From contig CAJUHX010000002.1 in assembly GCA_910586455.1 (NCBI GenBank), forward strand, positions 27,660-91,659: a stretch of DNA of 64,000 bases, read 5' to 3'. This document shows, piece by piece, positions 18,214 to 27,156 of the stretch. The notes under the pieces are model-generated. The model saw nothing but the letters and a program-made list of their open reading frames with translations, ran no database searches and was not told the DNA's origin. The stretch comes from an uncultured Muribaculaceae bacterium. GTDB taxonomy: Bacteria; Bacteroidota; Bacteroidia; Bacteroidales; Muribaculaceae. Position 1 is the first letter of the stretch. Each line of letters begins with the position of its first letter. The position numbers were made by a program, and so were the translations under genes.

Positions 18214-19485
18214 ATGCTTACCTTAGCACAAATCAAAGAAAATCCCGAGCGCATTATCGAACGCCTGGCTGTGAAAGGCTTCGAGGGCGCCGAACACATA
18301 CACCGCGTCATCGAACTCGATGACCAACGCCGAGCCCTGCAGCTAAGCTCCGACACCAAAGCCGCAGAACTCAAAAAACTATCAGGAGAAATCGGCACCC
18401 TGATGAAAAAAGGCCTCAAAGACGAGGCCGAACAGGCAAAGCAGCAGGTGGCTGCACTCAAAGAAACACAGAAGGCCGAGGCCGACAAACTGACCCGGAC
18501 CGAAAAAGAAATACAGGAGATTCTGCTCAACGTGCCAAACATCCCCTGCGACATGGTGCCCCAAGGACGCACAGCCGACGACAACGTGGTTGAAAAAACC
18601 GGCGGTCCTATGCCCGAGCTGGGCGACGACGCACTGCCCCACTGGGAACTGGCCAGGAAATACCGCCTTATCGACTTTGACCTGGGCGTGAAAATCACCG
18701 GCGCCGGATTCCCAGTATATCTGGGCAAAGGCGCAAAACTGCAGCGGGCTCTCATTCAGTTCTTCCTCGACGAAGCATCAAAAGCCGGTTACCTCGAGGT
18801 ACAGCCCCCCTACGTAGTAAACGAGGCATCGGGTTACGGCACCGGACAGCTGCCCGACAAAGAAGGCCAGATGTACCACTGCAACCTCGACAACCTCTAC
18901 CTCATACCCACTGCCGAAGTTCCGGTGACAAACCTCTACCGCGACGTAATACTCAACCCCGACCAACTGCCGGTGAAGAACTGCGCCTACTCGGCATGCT
19001 TCCGCCGCGAAGCCGGCAGCTACGGCGCCGACGTGCGCGGCCTCAACCGCCTGCACCAGTTCGACAAGGTTGAAATCGTACGCATCGAAAAGCCCGAGAA
19101 CTCCTACAGCGCCCTTGAAGAGATGAAAGACCATGTGCAGCACCTGCTCGAATGCCTCGGCCTGCCCTGGCATATCCTGCGTCTGTGTGGCGGCGACATG
19201 AGTTTCACCTCTGCCATAACCTTCGACTTTGAGGTATGGTCCGGCGCACAGAAACGCTGGCTCGAGGTATCGTCGGTATCCAACTTCGAGTCGTACCAGG
19301 CCAACCGCCTCAAATGCCGCTACCGCGGCGACGACAAAAAGACCCGTCTGTGCCACACCCTCAACGGTTCGGCTCTGGCGCTGCCACGCATCATGGCCGC
19401 ACTGCTCGAGAACAACCAGACCCCCGAGGGCATCGTAGTACCCGAATGCCTGCGCAAATACACCGGATTCGACATCATCAACTGA
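18214..19485 (+). CDS. serS: Seryl-tRNA synthetase
   Basis: The 423-residue class II synthetase charges tRNA-Ser. The N-terminal antiparallel coiled-coil arm (about residues 27-105, Lys/Glu/Ala-rich) clamps the tRNA long variable arm. The catalytic core shows motif 2 (SACFRREAGSYGADVRGLNRL), the seryl signature around LEVSSVSNFESYQANRL and motif 3 (NGSALALPRIMAALLENNQ). Length and domain order are standard. upp follows 7 bp downstream. Confidence 0.97.
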   Translation: MLTLAQIKENPERIIERLAVKGFEGAEHIHRVIELDDQRRALQLSSDTKAAELKKLSGEIGTLMKKGLKDEAEQAKQQVAALKETQKAEADKLTRTEKEIQEILLNVPNIPCDMVPQGRTADDNVVEKTGGPMPELGDDALPHWELARKYRLIDFDLGVKITGAGFPVYLGKGAKLQRALIQFFLDEASKAGYLEVQPPYVVNEASGYGTGQLPDKEGQMYHCNLDNLYLIPTAEVPVTNLYRDVILNPDQLPVKNCAYSACFRREAGSYGADVRGLNRLHQFDKVEIVRIEKPENSYSALEEMKDHVQHLLECLGLPWHILRLCGGDMSFTSAITFDFEVWSGAQKRWLEVSSVSNFESYQANRLKCRYRGDDKKTRLCHTLNGSALALPRIMAALLENNQTPEGIVVPECLRKYTGFDIIN

Positions 19486-19492
19486 CAACCAC

Positions 19493-20146
19493 ATGGAAGT
19501 AATTGATTTTGGAGCTGCACCGTCGCTGATGAGCCAGTATCTGGCCGAAATGCGCGACATCGACATACATGCCGACCCGCTGCGTTTCCGACGCAATCTG
19601 GAGCGCACCGGCGAAATCATGGCATACGAAATCAGCAAGCGACTGCACTACCGCACACAGGACATCACCACACCACTGGCCACCGCCAAGTGCCCCGTCC
19701 TCGACGAGCCGGTGGTGCTGGCCACCATATTCCGCGCCGGAGTACCCTTCCACCAGGGCTTCCTCAACTTCTTCGACCGCGCCGAAAACGCCTTTGTTTC
19801 GGCCTACCGCAAATACAAGGAAAAAGAAAACTTCGACGTCTGCATCGAATATCTGGCCTCGCCATCACTCGAAGGCAAGACCCTGATACTGTGCGACCCC
19901 ATGCTCGCCACCGGCGCCTCGATGGAACTCAGCTACCGTGCCCTGATTACCAAAGGCATGCCCGCACACATACACGTGGCATCGGTAATCGCCTCGCAGC
20001 AGGCCGTAGACTATCTGAAAAAAGTGATGCCCGCCGACCGCACCACACTGTGGATGGGCGCTATCGACCCCGAAATCAATTCCCACAGCTATATAGTGCC
20101 CGGCCTGGGCGATGCCGGCGACCTGGCCTACGGCACCAAAGAATAA
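19493..20146 (+). CDS. upp: Uracil phosphoribosyltransferase
   Basis: The 217-residue enzyme salvages uracil to UMP using PRPP. It has FRAGVPFHQGFLNFF, the PRPP loop LILCDPMLATGASMELSYRA (about residues 130-149) and the uracil-binding C-terminal segment IDPEINSHSYIVPGLGDAGDLAYG. The sequence is diverged from the E. coli type but keeps the family signatures. It is immediately downstream of serS and 17 bp upstream of psd, probably in one transcript. Confidence 0.92.
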   Translation: MEVIDFGAAPSLMSQYLAEMRDIDIHADPLRFRRNLERTGEIMAYEISKRLHYRTQDITTPLATAKCPVLDEPVVLATIFRAGVPFHQGFLNFFDRAENAFVSAYRKYKEKENFDVCIEYLASPSLEGKTLILCDPMLATGASMELSYRALITKGMPAHIHVASVIASQQAVDYLKKVMPADRTTLWMGAIDPEINSHSYIVPGLGDAGDLAYGTKE

Positions 20147-20158
20147 GAGCCTGTTTAA
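20147..20158 (+). repeat. GAGCCTGTTTAA interspersed motif
   Basis: This 12-mer lies in the 17-bp upp-psd gap. Close relatives occur at 10367-10378 (GAGCTTGTTTAA), 27084-27095 (GCGCCTGTTTAA) and 27102-27113 (GAGCCCGTTCAA), all intergenic. Its function is unknown. Confidence 0.35.
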
Positions 20159-20163
20159 TAAAA

Positions 20164-20829
20164 ATGAGAGTAAAACTACACCGCGAAGGTACCAACATAC
20201 TTATAGTAGGCCTGATATTGGTGCTGCTAATTAATGTGCCGCTGTGGCTATGGGTCCGCCCCATGGTCTGGGCCATTGTCAGCACAGCCGTATTCGGCGT
20301 CACCTACCTGCTGGCCGTAAACTTCTTCCGCTCGCCAAAGCGATACTACAAAGGCGAACGGCGCAACACAGTAGTGTCCAGCGCCGACGGCAAGGTAGTG
20401 GCCCTCGAAGAAACCTACGAGGGCGAGTATCTCAAAGGTCCCGCGCTGCAGCTTTCCGTATTTATGAGTCCGCTGAACGTACACGCCAACTGGTTTCCGG
20501 TCGACGGCGAAGTTATATACACCGCCCACCACAGCGGACGATTCATGGGTGCCTATCTGCCCAAAAGCAGCGTGGAAAACGAACGTTCGACGGTGGTAAT
20601 CCGAACCCCGGAGGGCCAATTGGTGTTAGTACGTCAGGTGGCAGGCGCTATGGCACGCCGCATTGTCACCTACGCCTACCCCGGAGTAGAAGCCTCCATC
20701 GAAGACCACATGGGATTCATAAAATTCGGCTCTCGTGTCGACATATACCTGCCCGTGGGCACTGAAACTCTTGTGGAAGTAGGCGACAAGACCATCGGCG
20801 GCATAACCCGCATAGCACGACTGAAATAA
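20164..20829 (+). CDS. psd: Phosphatidylserine decarboxylase proenzyme
   Basis: The 221-residue enzyme converts phosphatidylserine to phosphatidylethanolamine. Two N-terminal hydrophobic segments (about residues 14-30 and 32-51) anchor it to the membrane. The conserved core includes FRSPKRYY, SADGKVVALEE, LSVFMSPLNVHANWFPVDGE and the cleavage motif KFGSRVDIYLP, whose Ser becomes the pyruvoyl cofactor after self-cleavage. The start is ATG 20164; the frame is open further upstream only inside upp. It is the short, Bacteroidetes-type proenzyme. pssA follows, so both steps of phosphatidylethanolamine synthesis are together. Confidence 0.94.
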   Translation: MRVKLHREGTNILIVGLILVLLINVPLWLWVRPMVWAIVSTAVFGVTYLLAVNFFRSPKRYYKGERRNTVVSSADGKVVALEETYEGEYLKGPALQLSVFMSPLNVHANWFPVDGEVIYTAHHSGRFMGAYLPKSSVENERSTVVIRTPEGQLVLVRQVAGAMARRIVTYAYPGVEASIEDHMGFIKFGSRVDIYLPVGTETLVEVGDKTIGGITRIARLK

Positions 20830-20882
20830 CAGCTGCCGTTCTCTCCGGCGGCCCTCTCCCCCTTCTCAACCAGCTAAATCGA

Positions 20883-21581
20883 ATGAGCATAAAATCCCTG
20901 ATACCCAACGCCGTTACCAGCCTCAATCTTCTGTCGGGCTGCGTGGCCATCATATTCGCTTGGCACGCAGGCGAGCAGTACTGCGGCCTCAGCGGCCAGG
21001 TCTGGGCCTATATCATGATAGGCGCAGCGGCACTGTTTGACTTCTGCGACGGAGCCACCGCACGCCTGCTGCACGCCTACTCCGAGATAGGCAAGCAACT
21101 CGACTCGCTCTCCGACCTTGTAAGCTTCGGCGTAGCTCCGGCCATGCTCATGATCAACGTAATGCAGCTCTACAGCGACAGTCCGCTGGCATACGGCGCA
21201 CTGATTGTGCCGCTGTGCGGAGCCCTGCGTCTGGCCAAATTCAACATCGACGAAAGCCAGACCACCGAGTTCCGGGGCCTGCCCATTCCGGCCAACGCCT
21301 TGTTTCTGATAGGCTTCTGCGGCTGGATTAGCCGCTACGGATACCCCGGCACCATACCCTCACTTATTATAATTGTACTGATTTCGTTGAGTATGGTATG
21401 TAATTTGCGTATGTTCTCACTGAAGTTCCAAAACTTCAGCTTTACGGACAACTTCCGCCGATACGTAATCATACTCGCAGCCATAGCGTTCATAATCGGC
21501 TTCGGCTTGGCCGGACTTGCATGGGCAGTGGTGCTATACCTGATGCTCTCCGCAGCCGACTCGCTCCGCAGCAAGCGCTAA
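20883..21581 (+). CDS. pssA: CDP-diacylglycerol-serine O-phosphatidyltransferase
   Basis: The 232-residue integral membrane enzyme makes phosphatidylserine from CDP-diacylglycerol and serine. The CDP-alcohol phosphotransferase signature D-G-x2-A-R-x8-G-x3-D-x3-D is complete at about residues 57-79 (DGATARLLHAYSEIGKQLDS, then LSD). About eight hydrophobic segments are visible. It is 53 bp downstream of psd, the next enzyme in the pathway. Confidence 0.95.
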   Translation: MSIKSLIPNAVTSLNLLSGCVAIIFAWHAGEQYCGLSGQVWAYIMIGAAALFDFCDGATARLLHAYSEIGKQLDSLSDLVSFGVAPAMLMINVMQLYSDSPLAYGALIVPLCGALRLAKFNIDESQTTEFRGLPIPANALFLIGFCGWISRYGYPGTIPSLIIIVLISLSMVCNLRMFSLKFQNFSFTDNFRRYVIILAAIAFIIGFGLAGLAWAVVLYLMLSAADSLRSKR

Positions 21582-21601
21582 GGCTCTAAAAAACAACCGT
21601 T

Positions 21602-21937
21602 ATGGGCTCACTCCTTTTTATTTTATTCTTAGTATTCATTGTCATACCCATAGTGCGCACACTATGGACCCTGTTCTCGGCCAAACGCAAGTTCGACAAC
21701 TTCCGCCGTCAGGCACAGCAGGCTTACGAACAGCAGTTCGGCGCACGCAATACCTCCACCCACGACAATGGCAGCCGCACGCGTCAGCGCACCCGCGGCA
21801 AAAAAATCAACGCCGATGTAGGCGAATACGTCAGCTTCGAGGAACTTCCCCGGCAGACCGACCGCTGCGACCTGCCTCCGCGCCAGGTAGTGGCCGAGGA
21901 GCAGATTGTAGACGTGGAGTGGGAAGACATTAAATAA
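21602..21937 (+). CDS. DUF4834 family small membrane-anchored protein
   Basis: The 111-residue protein has one N-terminal TM helix (about 3-24, LLFILFLVFIVIPIVRTLW), a basic juxtamembrane region and a charged, Arg/Gln-rich tail ending in an acidic motif (IVDVEWEDI). The layout is that of DUF4834, a Bacteroidetes family of unknown function. It lies 20 bp after pssA and 2 bp before recO, so it is probably co-transcribed. Confidence 0.85.
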   Translation: MGSLLFILFLVFIVIPIVRTLWTLFSAKRKFDNFRRQAQQAYEQQFGARNTSTHDNGSRTRQRTRGKKINADVGEYVSFEELPRQTDRCDLPPRQVVAEEQIVDVEWEDIK

Positions 21938-21939
21938 GC

Positions 21940-22656
21940 ATGTACCAGAGCGTAACCGGTGTAGCCTTACGGACCATAAAGCACAGCGACCGCAGTTCGA
22001 TTCTGTCGTTATGGACCTCCGAACTGGGTCGCATCAGCGTGACCGTACCGGCCGACAGCGGACGCCGCGCAGCTCGCACACGGGCACTGACAATGCCGCT
22101 GAGTCCACTCTGCCTCGAAGTCGACGTGCGCCCCGACCGCAGCATATTCAACTTCCGCGAGCTACGCCCGGCTGTGCTTATCCCGGGCATAGGCCGCGAA
22201 CCCGCCAAAGCCATGACAGCCATGTTTCTGGCCGACTTTCTTGAAGTATGCCTGCGCGACCAGCAGCCCGACCGCCTGATGACAGCCTTTATCGTCGACA
22301 GCATACAGCTGTTCGATGCACTGCCGCGCGAGGCAGCACTGAATTTCCACATATACTTTCTGCTGCGCCTCGCCCGCTTTTTCGGTATCGAGCCCGACTG
22401 GTCGGAGCCGGGCACCCTGTTCGACCTGCGTGAGGGCCATTTCAGGCTCTCCGCGCCGCTGCACAGCCAATTCCTCGACGAAGCCTCAACCGCAGCCCTG
22501 CACGCCCTCTCACGCATAAATACACGCAATCTGCGGCTGTTCCGATTCACCCGCCAACAACGCCGCGACATCATCAACCACCTGCTGCTTTACTACACCC
22601 TGCACCACCGCCCGGTACTATCACTCCCCTCCATGGCCGTGATAACCGAGATGTGA
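21940..22656 (+). CDS. recO: DNA repair protein RecO
   Basis: The 238-residue protein loads RecA onto SSB-coated single strands with RecR. It has an N-terminal OB-fold (about residues 1-80, GVALRTIKHSDRSSILSLWT and RISVTVPADSGRR) and a helical C-terminal domain with FLADFLEVCLRDQQPD and NFHIYFLLRLARFFGIEPD. No zinc-finger cysteines are present, as is common in Bacteroidetes RecO. It ends 43 bp from the stop of the convergent ABC-F gene; no clear terminator is visible between them. Confidence 0.92.
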   Translation: MYQSVTGVALRTIKHSDRSSILSLWTSELGRISVTVPADSGRRAARTRALTMPLSPLCLEVDVRPDRSIFNFRELRPAVLIPGIGREPAKAMTAMFLADFLEVCLRDQQPDRLMTAFIVDSIQLFDALPREAALNFHIYFLLRLARFFGIEPDWSEPGTLFDLREGHFRLSAPLHSQFLDEASTAALHALSRINTRNLRLFRFTRQQRRDIINHLLLYYTLHHRPVLSLPSMAVITEM

Positions 22657-22699
22657 TCGGAGGACATAAGAAACCATAGCCAGCCATAGAACCTATTTT

Positions 22700-24295
22700 T
22701 CAAATCCTCAAAATTCGTTCAAATCCAATATCGTGAACAAACTGCTCATCGTGGCTGACTAAAAGCAATGTACCTTTATAACTCTTCAGTGTATCCGCCA
22801 ATATATCCATACTTGATATGTCAATGTTATTGGTTGGCTCATCTGCAATGATTATATCAGGGGTATTTTCAGAAATGAGCAAACGGCATAAAGCCAATTT
22901 CATCCTCTCGCCCCCACTAAGGCATGCGCACTTTTTATCCCATGTCGAAGCTGTAAACAGAAAGCGATTCAAAAGCATTTTCAGTTCATGTTCAAGCTTT
23001 TTGGTATTACAGGTTTCCAACAAACCATATACCGTCTGTTCATTGTCAACACACGAATATTCTTGGTCAAGGTATAGAATATTCAGTGGATTGTTACACC
23101 ATACTTCCCCATCAGCAGGTTGCAATATTCCGGCTATCAGTTTGAGCAGAGTACTTTTACCGCTCCCGTTATCGCCTTGCAGCCATATGCGTTCACCGCT
23201 GTAAATGGATAAATTCAGAGGAGAATCTTGCCACAGGACATCCCGACCGTCATATCCATATGTCACGTCTACAGCTTCCACCAGCCGTTTACTGCCGGGC
23301 AAGTTTGAGTTACCAATATTAATTTTCATTGCTGTACATTTGGAGATGGATGTCCGTATTTCATTTAACTCCTGATTCATGCCTTGCAGTTTTTCTTGCT
23401 GCACTTTGTTCAGACGGGAGGTTGACGCTTCCGACCTGTTGCGTAGATTTCCCATGGCAATACGGGCCACGCATTGTTTTGAACTCTGCTTCTCACCTCT
23501 TGAAGCATGCTTTTGCTGCCGTTCCATTGTTTTCTGTGCCAGTTTTTCGGCTTTTACCAACTCTTCTTGCCGGTTTTGCAGACGGGCTACTTTGGCTGCT
23601 GTTTCTGCATCAACGGTTTCTTTATATTCCTGGTAACTCATTGGATAGAATTGCATGCCTTCGGAAGACATTTCGTAGATAACCGACAGCATGTTTAATA
23701 GCATCCTGTCGTGACTGACAATGATTGTAGTGCTGTTTGTCGTATGAATAAATTCATATAACAATGCCCGTCCTTTTATATCCAGATGGTTGGTCGGCTC
23801 ATCCATCAAGACAATGGAAGGATGATAAATATCGAGTCCGGACAAGAACACCTTTGTTTTTTCACCGCCGCTAAGTGAACTCATCAGCATATCGGAAGTT
23901 ATATAGCCAATATCCCATTTGACAAATGCCTCAAATACACGTTCTTGAATATCCCATTCATCATCAAGGACCGCAAAGTCCTCCTCAGTGCCGCAACCGT
24001 CCAAAATGACAGAAAGCGCGTGCATTTTAGCTGCTACGCCTAACGTTTCGCCAACAGTCTTGTCATTGAATTGACCAAAATGTTGCGGTATCATATAAGG
24101 AGTATCATCGCACGACACTTTTCCGGTTGCAGGAGCAATCAGACCGGATAATATTTTCAAAAGGGTTGATTTACCGATACCATTATTTCCCACAATGGCA
24201 CATTTATCTCCCGGAAATATGGAAAAACTTATATCTTGGAATAGAATGTCTTTATCGGGATGGACATAAGACAAGCCTTGAACTTGTAAGCTCAT
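22700..24295 (-). CDS. ABC-F family ATPase, possibly ribosome protection
   Basis: The 531-residue protein has two ABC domains and no membrane segments. NBD1 shows GNNGIGKSTLLKILSG, LSGGEKTKVFLSG and LMDEPTNHLD. A charged interdomain linker (about residues 225-315) follows. NBD2 shows GDNGSGKSTLLKLIAG, LSGGERMKLALCRLL and ADEPTNNID, where Asn replaces the usual His. ABC-F proteins act on the ribosomal E site, and some confer antibiotic resistance. The DNA is clearly more AT-rich than recO and GH31 on either side, suggesting acquisition. An in-frame ATG at 24352 would add 19 hydrophobic residues; the start at 24295 aligns with the normal NBD1 beginning. Confidence 0.88.
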   Translation of the reverse strand: MSLQVQGLSYVHPDKDILFQDISFSIFPGDKCAIVGNNGIGKSTLLKILSGLIAPATGKVSCDDTPYMIPQHFGQFNDKTVGETLGVAAKMHALSVILDGCGTEEDFAVLDDEWDIQERVFEAFVKWDIGYITSDMLMSSLSGGEKTKVFLSGLDIYHPSIVLMDEPTNHLDIKGRALLYEFIHTTNSTTIIVSHDRMLLNMLSVIYEMSSEGMQFYPMSYQEYKETVDAETAAKVARLQNRQEELVKAEKLAQKTMERQQKHASRGEKQSSKQCVARIAMGNLRNRSEASTSRLNKVQQEKLQGMNQELNEIRTSISKCTAMKINIGNSNLPGSKRLVEAVDVTYGYDGRDVLWQDSPLNLSIYSGERIWLQGDNGSGKSTLLKLIAGILQPADGEVWCNNPLNILYLDQEYSCVDNEQTVYGLLETCNTKKLEHELKMLLNRFLFTASTWDKKCACLSGGERMKLALCRLLISENTPDIIIADEPTNNIDISSMDILADTLKSYKGTLLLVSHDEQFVHDIGFERILRI

Positions 24296-24415
24296 AATTA
24301 TTTGCAAGTGTTTATGATGTAAAAAACAAAAAATAAACCACACACCGAACATAAACTTGTTCGTTTCAAGAAATGAAATGTGTATGTCTTCTTCTTTTTA
24401 CATGTTTGCAAATAT
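24296..24415 (-). promoter_or_regulatory. Leader of the ABC-F mRNA with a start-stop codon pair
   Basis: About 120 nt separate the predicted transcription start from the ABC-F ATG. The leader contains ATGTAA (24398-24403), a start codon followed at once by a stop. It also has an in-frame upstream ATG (24350-24352) within a small hairpin (CGAAC/GTTCG). Inducible ABC-F resistance genes are often controlled by ribosome stalling on short leader ORFs; this is a candidate by analogy only. Confidence 0.35.
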
Positions 24416-24421
24416 TTTTTG

Positions 24422-24452
24422 CAAAGGTAAAACTTATATTCGACAATGCAAA
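24422..24452 (-). promoter_or_regulatory. Promoter of the ABC-F gene
   Basis: On the minus strand, -33 TTTG (24449-24452), 19 nt and -7 TACCTTTG (24422-24429) form a near-perfect Bacteroidetes promoter. The 24453-24610 stretch beyond it is AT-rich with no gene that I can see. Confidence 0.65.
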
Positions 24453-24610
24453 AAATAATTCCGGAAATATCGTGGATGCTTCCTCTCCGGGGAGGGCAGC
24501 GCAAATATACGCTTTAAAACAACTACATATAATTATAGCTCCGGCAAATATTGGCAGCTTATTTACAAGCACTTACAGAAAACAATGCGCTACATTTACA
24601 CCCACCGAGG

Positions 24611-24641
24611 TTGACGGCCGCTCTTTCATTGGCTAATTTTG
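24611..24641 (+). promoter_or_regulatory. Promoter of the GH31 gene
   Basis: A -33-like TTG (24611-24613), 20 nt and -7 TAATTTTG (24634-24641) lie about 40 bp before the GH31 start. Confidence 0.5.
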
Positions 24642-24679
24642 CAACGAATTGCAAAACCAATCACAAATACCGAAAACTA

Positions 24680-27027
24680 ATGTTTGATACCCTTGAATCT
24701 GCCGGAAAGATGGGCGCTGCGTTATGCGCCGCTGCAATCACTTTTTCGGCTTCGGCCTTAAATCCTGTGGCACTCCCCGAAGCTACTGTAACTTCGGGGA
24801 ATGCCCGTTTTACTGTTCTGACTCCGGAAATGATCCGAATAGAGTTCAGCGACATGGGCGTGTTTGAAGACCGCCCGACTTTTACTGTGCAGAACCGCGA
24901 AAGTCGGCGGTTCCTGAGTTTGAAACTTCGGAAGACAATGAGTTTTTTTATTTGTCGACCGACCGCGTACAGCTGAAGTACCGCAAGGGCAGTAATCCGC
25001 ACACTGTGCCGGCTTCGCCCGATAATCTGTCGATAAGTCTGATGCACGGCGGTCGTTCGGTGCTGTGGTATCCCGGCAAACCCGACCCGCTGAACCTCAA
25101 GGGCACCTGCCGCACTCTCGACGGCAGCAACGGCAACAATAAGATATCGGAAATGGAGCCGGGCCTGATTTCGCGCTCGGGCTGGGCGATAATCGACGAC
25201 TCGCCCACGGCTGTCCGCGCCGACGGCAGCAAGTCGTTCCCTATGGAATATAATGCCGAAGTGGGGTTTGAGTGGTGGACCAACCCGGCTGACCCGCATG
25301 CCATGGATATTTACTTCCTGGGCTACGGTTCGAACTATAAAAAGGCTCTGAAAGATTTCACTACCATCGCCGGCTACATTCCTCTGCCTCCGGACTATGT
25401 GTTCGGCTACTGGTACAGCAAGTATGCCTCGTATTCAGCCGACGACTACCGCCTGATTATGACCGACCTGGAGGAGAACAATATACCTGCCGATGTGATG
25501 ATTCTCGACATGGACTGGCACTGGAACGGCGACCCGTCCAGCCAATCGGGTGGCCGAGGCGGCTGGACGGGCTGGTCGTGGAACACCAATCTGATTCCAC
25601 AACCCAAGGAGCTGCTCAAGGAAATCCACGACCGCAATTTCAAGATTGCCCTGAACCTGCACCCCGCCGACGGCGTGAACAAGAGTGAGTCGCCTCAATA
25701 TTTCGAAGCCATGAACGGCGAACTCGGCGAAAAGTACCTCAATGGCGACAATATTGCCTGGGCGCTCGATTACAGCGACTTCACCAAGTCGTTCTTCAGC
25801 AATGTGATACGCGACCACGAAAGCGAAGGCGTAGACTTCTGGTGGCTCGACTGGCAGCAACACCTCACCAGCCACCATACTCCGGGGCTTGGCCAGACTT
25901 TCTGGTGCAACCACGTGTTCTTCAACGATATGGCTGCGAACCGTCCCGACCACCGTCCGGTGATATTCCACCGCTGGGGCGGCCTGGGAAGCCACCGATA
26001 TCAGATTGGTTTTTCTGGCGACGCGCTCATCAATTTCCCAACCCTTGCGTTCCAGCCCTACTTTACCGCCACGGCATCGAATGTGGGCTACGCATTCTGG
26101 GGCCACGACCTTGGCGGCCATGCCTTTACCGACGAAAAGACTGTCAACGACCCCGAACTGGTGCTGCGCTGGATACAGTTCGGCGTATTCTCCCCGATAT
26201 TCCGCACACATGCCACCAAGGACGACCGCATTGAACGCCGTATCTGGAAGTTCTCCAATTTCCCCTCGATGCTCAAGGCCGTACAATTACGCTACGCCCT
26301 ATTCCCCTATATATACACTGCTGCACGCCAGACTTTTGACAGCGGTCTGGGCATGTGTCGCCCGATGTACTACGAGTATCCCGACTGCGAGGAGGCCTAC
26401 CGATACAGCGGTCAGTACTTCTTCGGCGACAATATCCTCGTGGCACCTGTGACCGAAGCCGCCACCGGCGGAAAAAGCCTGAAGGAAATATGGTTTCCCG
26501 AAGGCAGCTGGTACTGTGTGCCCACCGGCAAGATGATTGAGGGACCGTGTGTAGCCACCCTTGAATTCGGCCCCGAGGATATTCCATACTTCTACCGTGC
26601 AGGCGCCATGATACCGTTGAACCCGGCTACTGTGAAGAATGTAACCGAACGCCCCGCCGAACTGATACTCGACGTAACCGCAGGCACCGGAGGCAGCGGA
26701 CTGTTGTACGAGGACTCGGGCGACAACCCCGACTACGCCACCGTGTACGCCACCACTGCGCTGAATCACCGCGTGGAAGGCCGCCGCGAGCACTATATCA
26801 TCGAAGGCCGCCAAGGCTGTGCCGACGGTCTGCGGGCCGAACGCGCCTACACCGTACGCATCTACAACTCAAACATGCCGCTGGCTGTGTCGCTTGACGG
26901 CTCGGATGTAGAGGCTGCCGACTGGCAGTATGATGCCGCCTGCCGCTGCCTGACAGTGAAACTTCCCTCGGCTCCCTGCAGCATGGTGCGCACTCTGAGT
27001 GTCGAATACTCCATCACTTCGGTGTGA
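24680..27027 (+). pseudogene. GH31 family glycosidase (alpha-glucosidase-like), frameshifted near its N-terminus
   Basis: Two frames together make one GH31 enzyme. The first (24680-24976) carries a signal peptide (AALCAAAITFSASA) and the start of the N-terminal beta-domain (ARFTVLTPEMIRIEFSDMGV, then FEDRPTFTVQNRES). From about 24910 the homologous sequence continues one frame back (VPEFETSEDNEFFYLSTD) and stays open to 27027. A single base appears to be missing between 24902 and 24912. The catalytic part is otherwise complete: nucleophile Asp at 25849-25851 in WWLDWQQ, candidate acid/base Asp at 26020-26022 in GFSGDAL. If the shift is real, the enzyme loses its signal peptide. The gene has its own promoter and terminator and sits upstream of the PUL 2 regulator. 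Confidence 0.8.
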
Positions 27028-27046
27028 GATTGATTATGTTTAGCCG

Positions 27047-27071
27047 GACACCCCGCCGCCGGCGGGGTGTC
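27047..27071 (+). terminator. Terminator after GH31
   Basis: An 11-bp perfect GC-rich stem (27047-27057 with 27061-27071, GCC loop) is followed by TTAACACTTTT. Confidence 0.75.
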
Positions 27072-27116
27072 TTAACACTTTTAGCGCCTGTTTAACAATA
27101 AGAGCCCGTTCAATAA

Positions 27117-27148
27117 TTTGACCTTTGCGAAAAAACTTCGTAACTTTG
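27117..27148 (+). promoter_or_regulatory. Promoter of the SusR-like regulator
   Basis: -33 TTTG (27117-27120), exactly 20 nt, and -7 TAACTTTG (27141-27148). The expected transcription start at about 27154-27156 almost coincides with the ATG at 27157. Two GNGCYYGTTYAA motifs lie immediately upstream (27084-27095, 27102-27113). Confidence 0.7.
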
Positions 27149-27156
27149 CCGGAAGA

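Noticed and set aside
19690..20163. Long N-terminal extension of psd inside upp
   Set aside because: The extension is a shadow frame of upp; the ATG at 20164 gives the standard membrane-anchored N-terminus.
24551..24679. N-terminal extension of the GH31 protein
   Set aside because: It lies upstream of and across the candidate promoter (24611-24641) and would precede the signal peptide with unrelated sequence.
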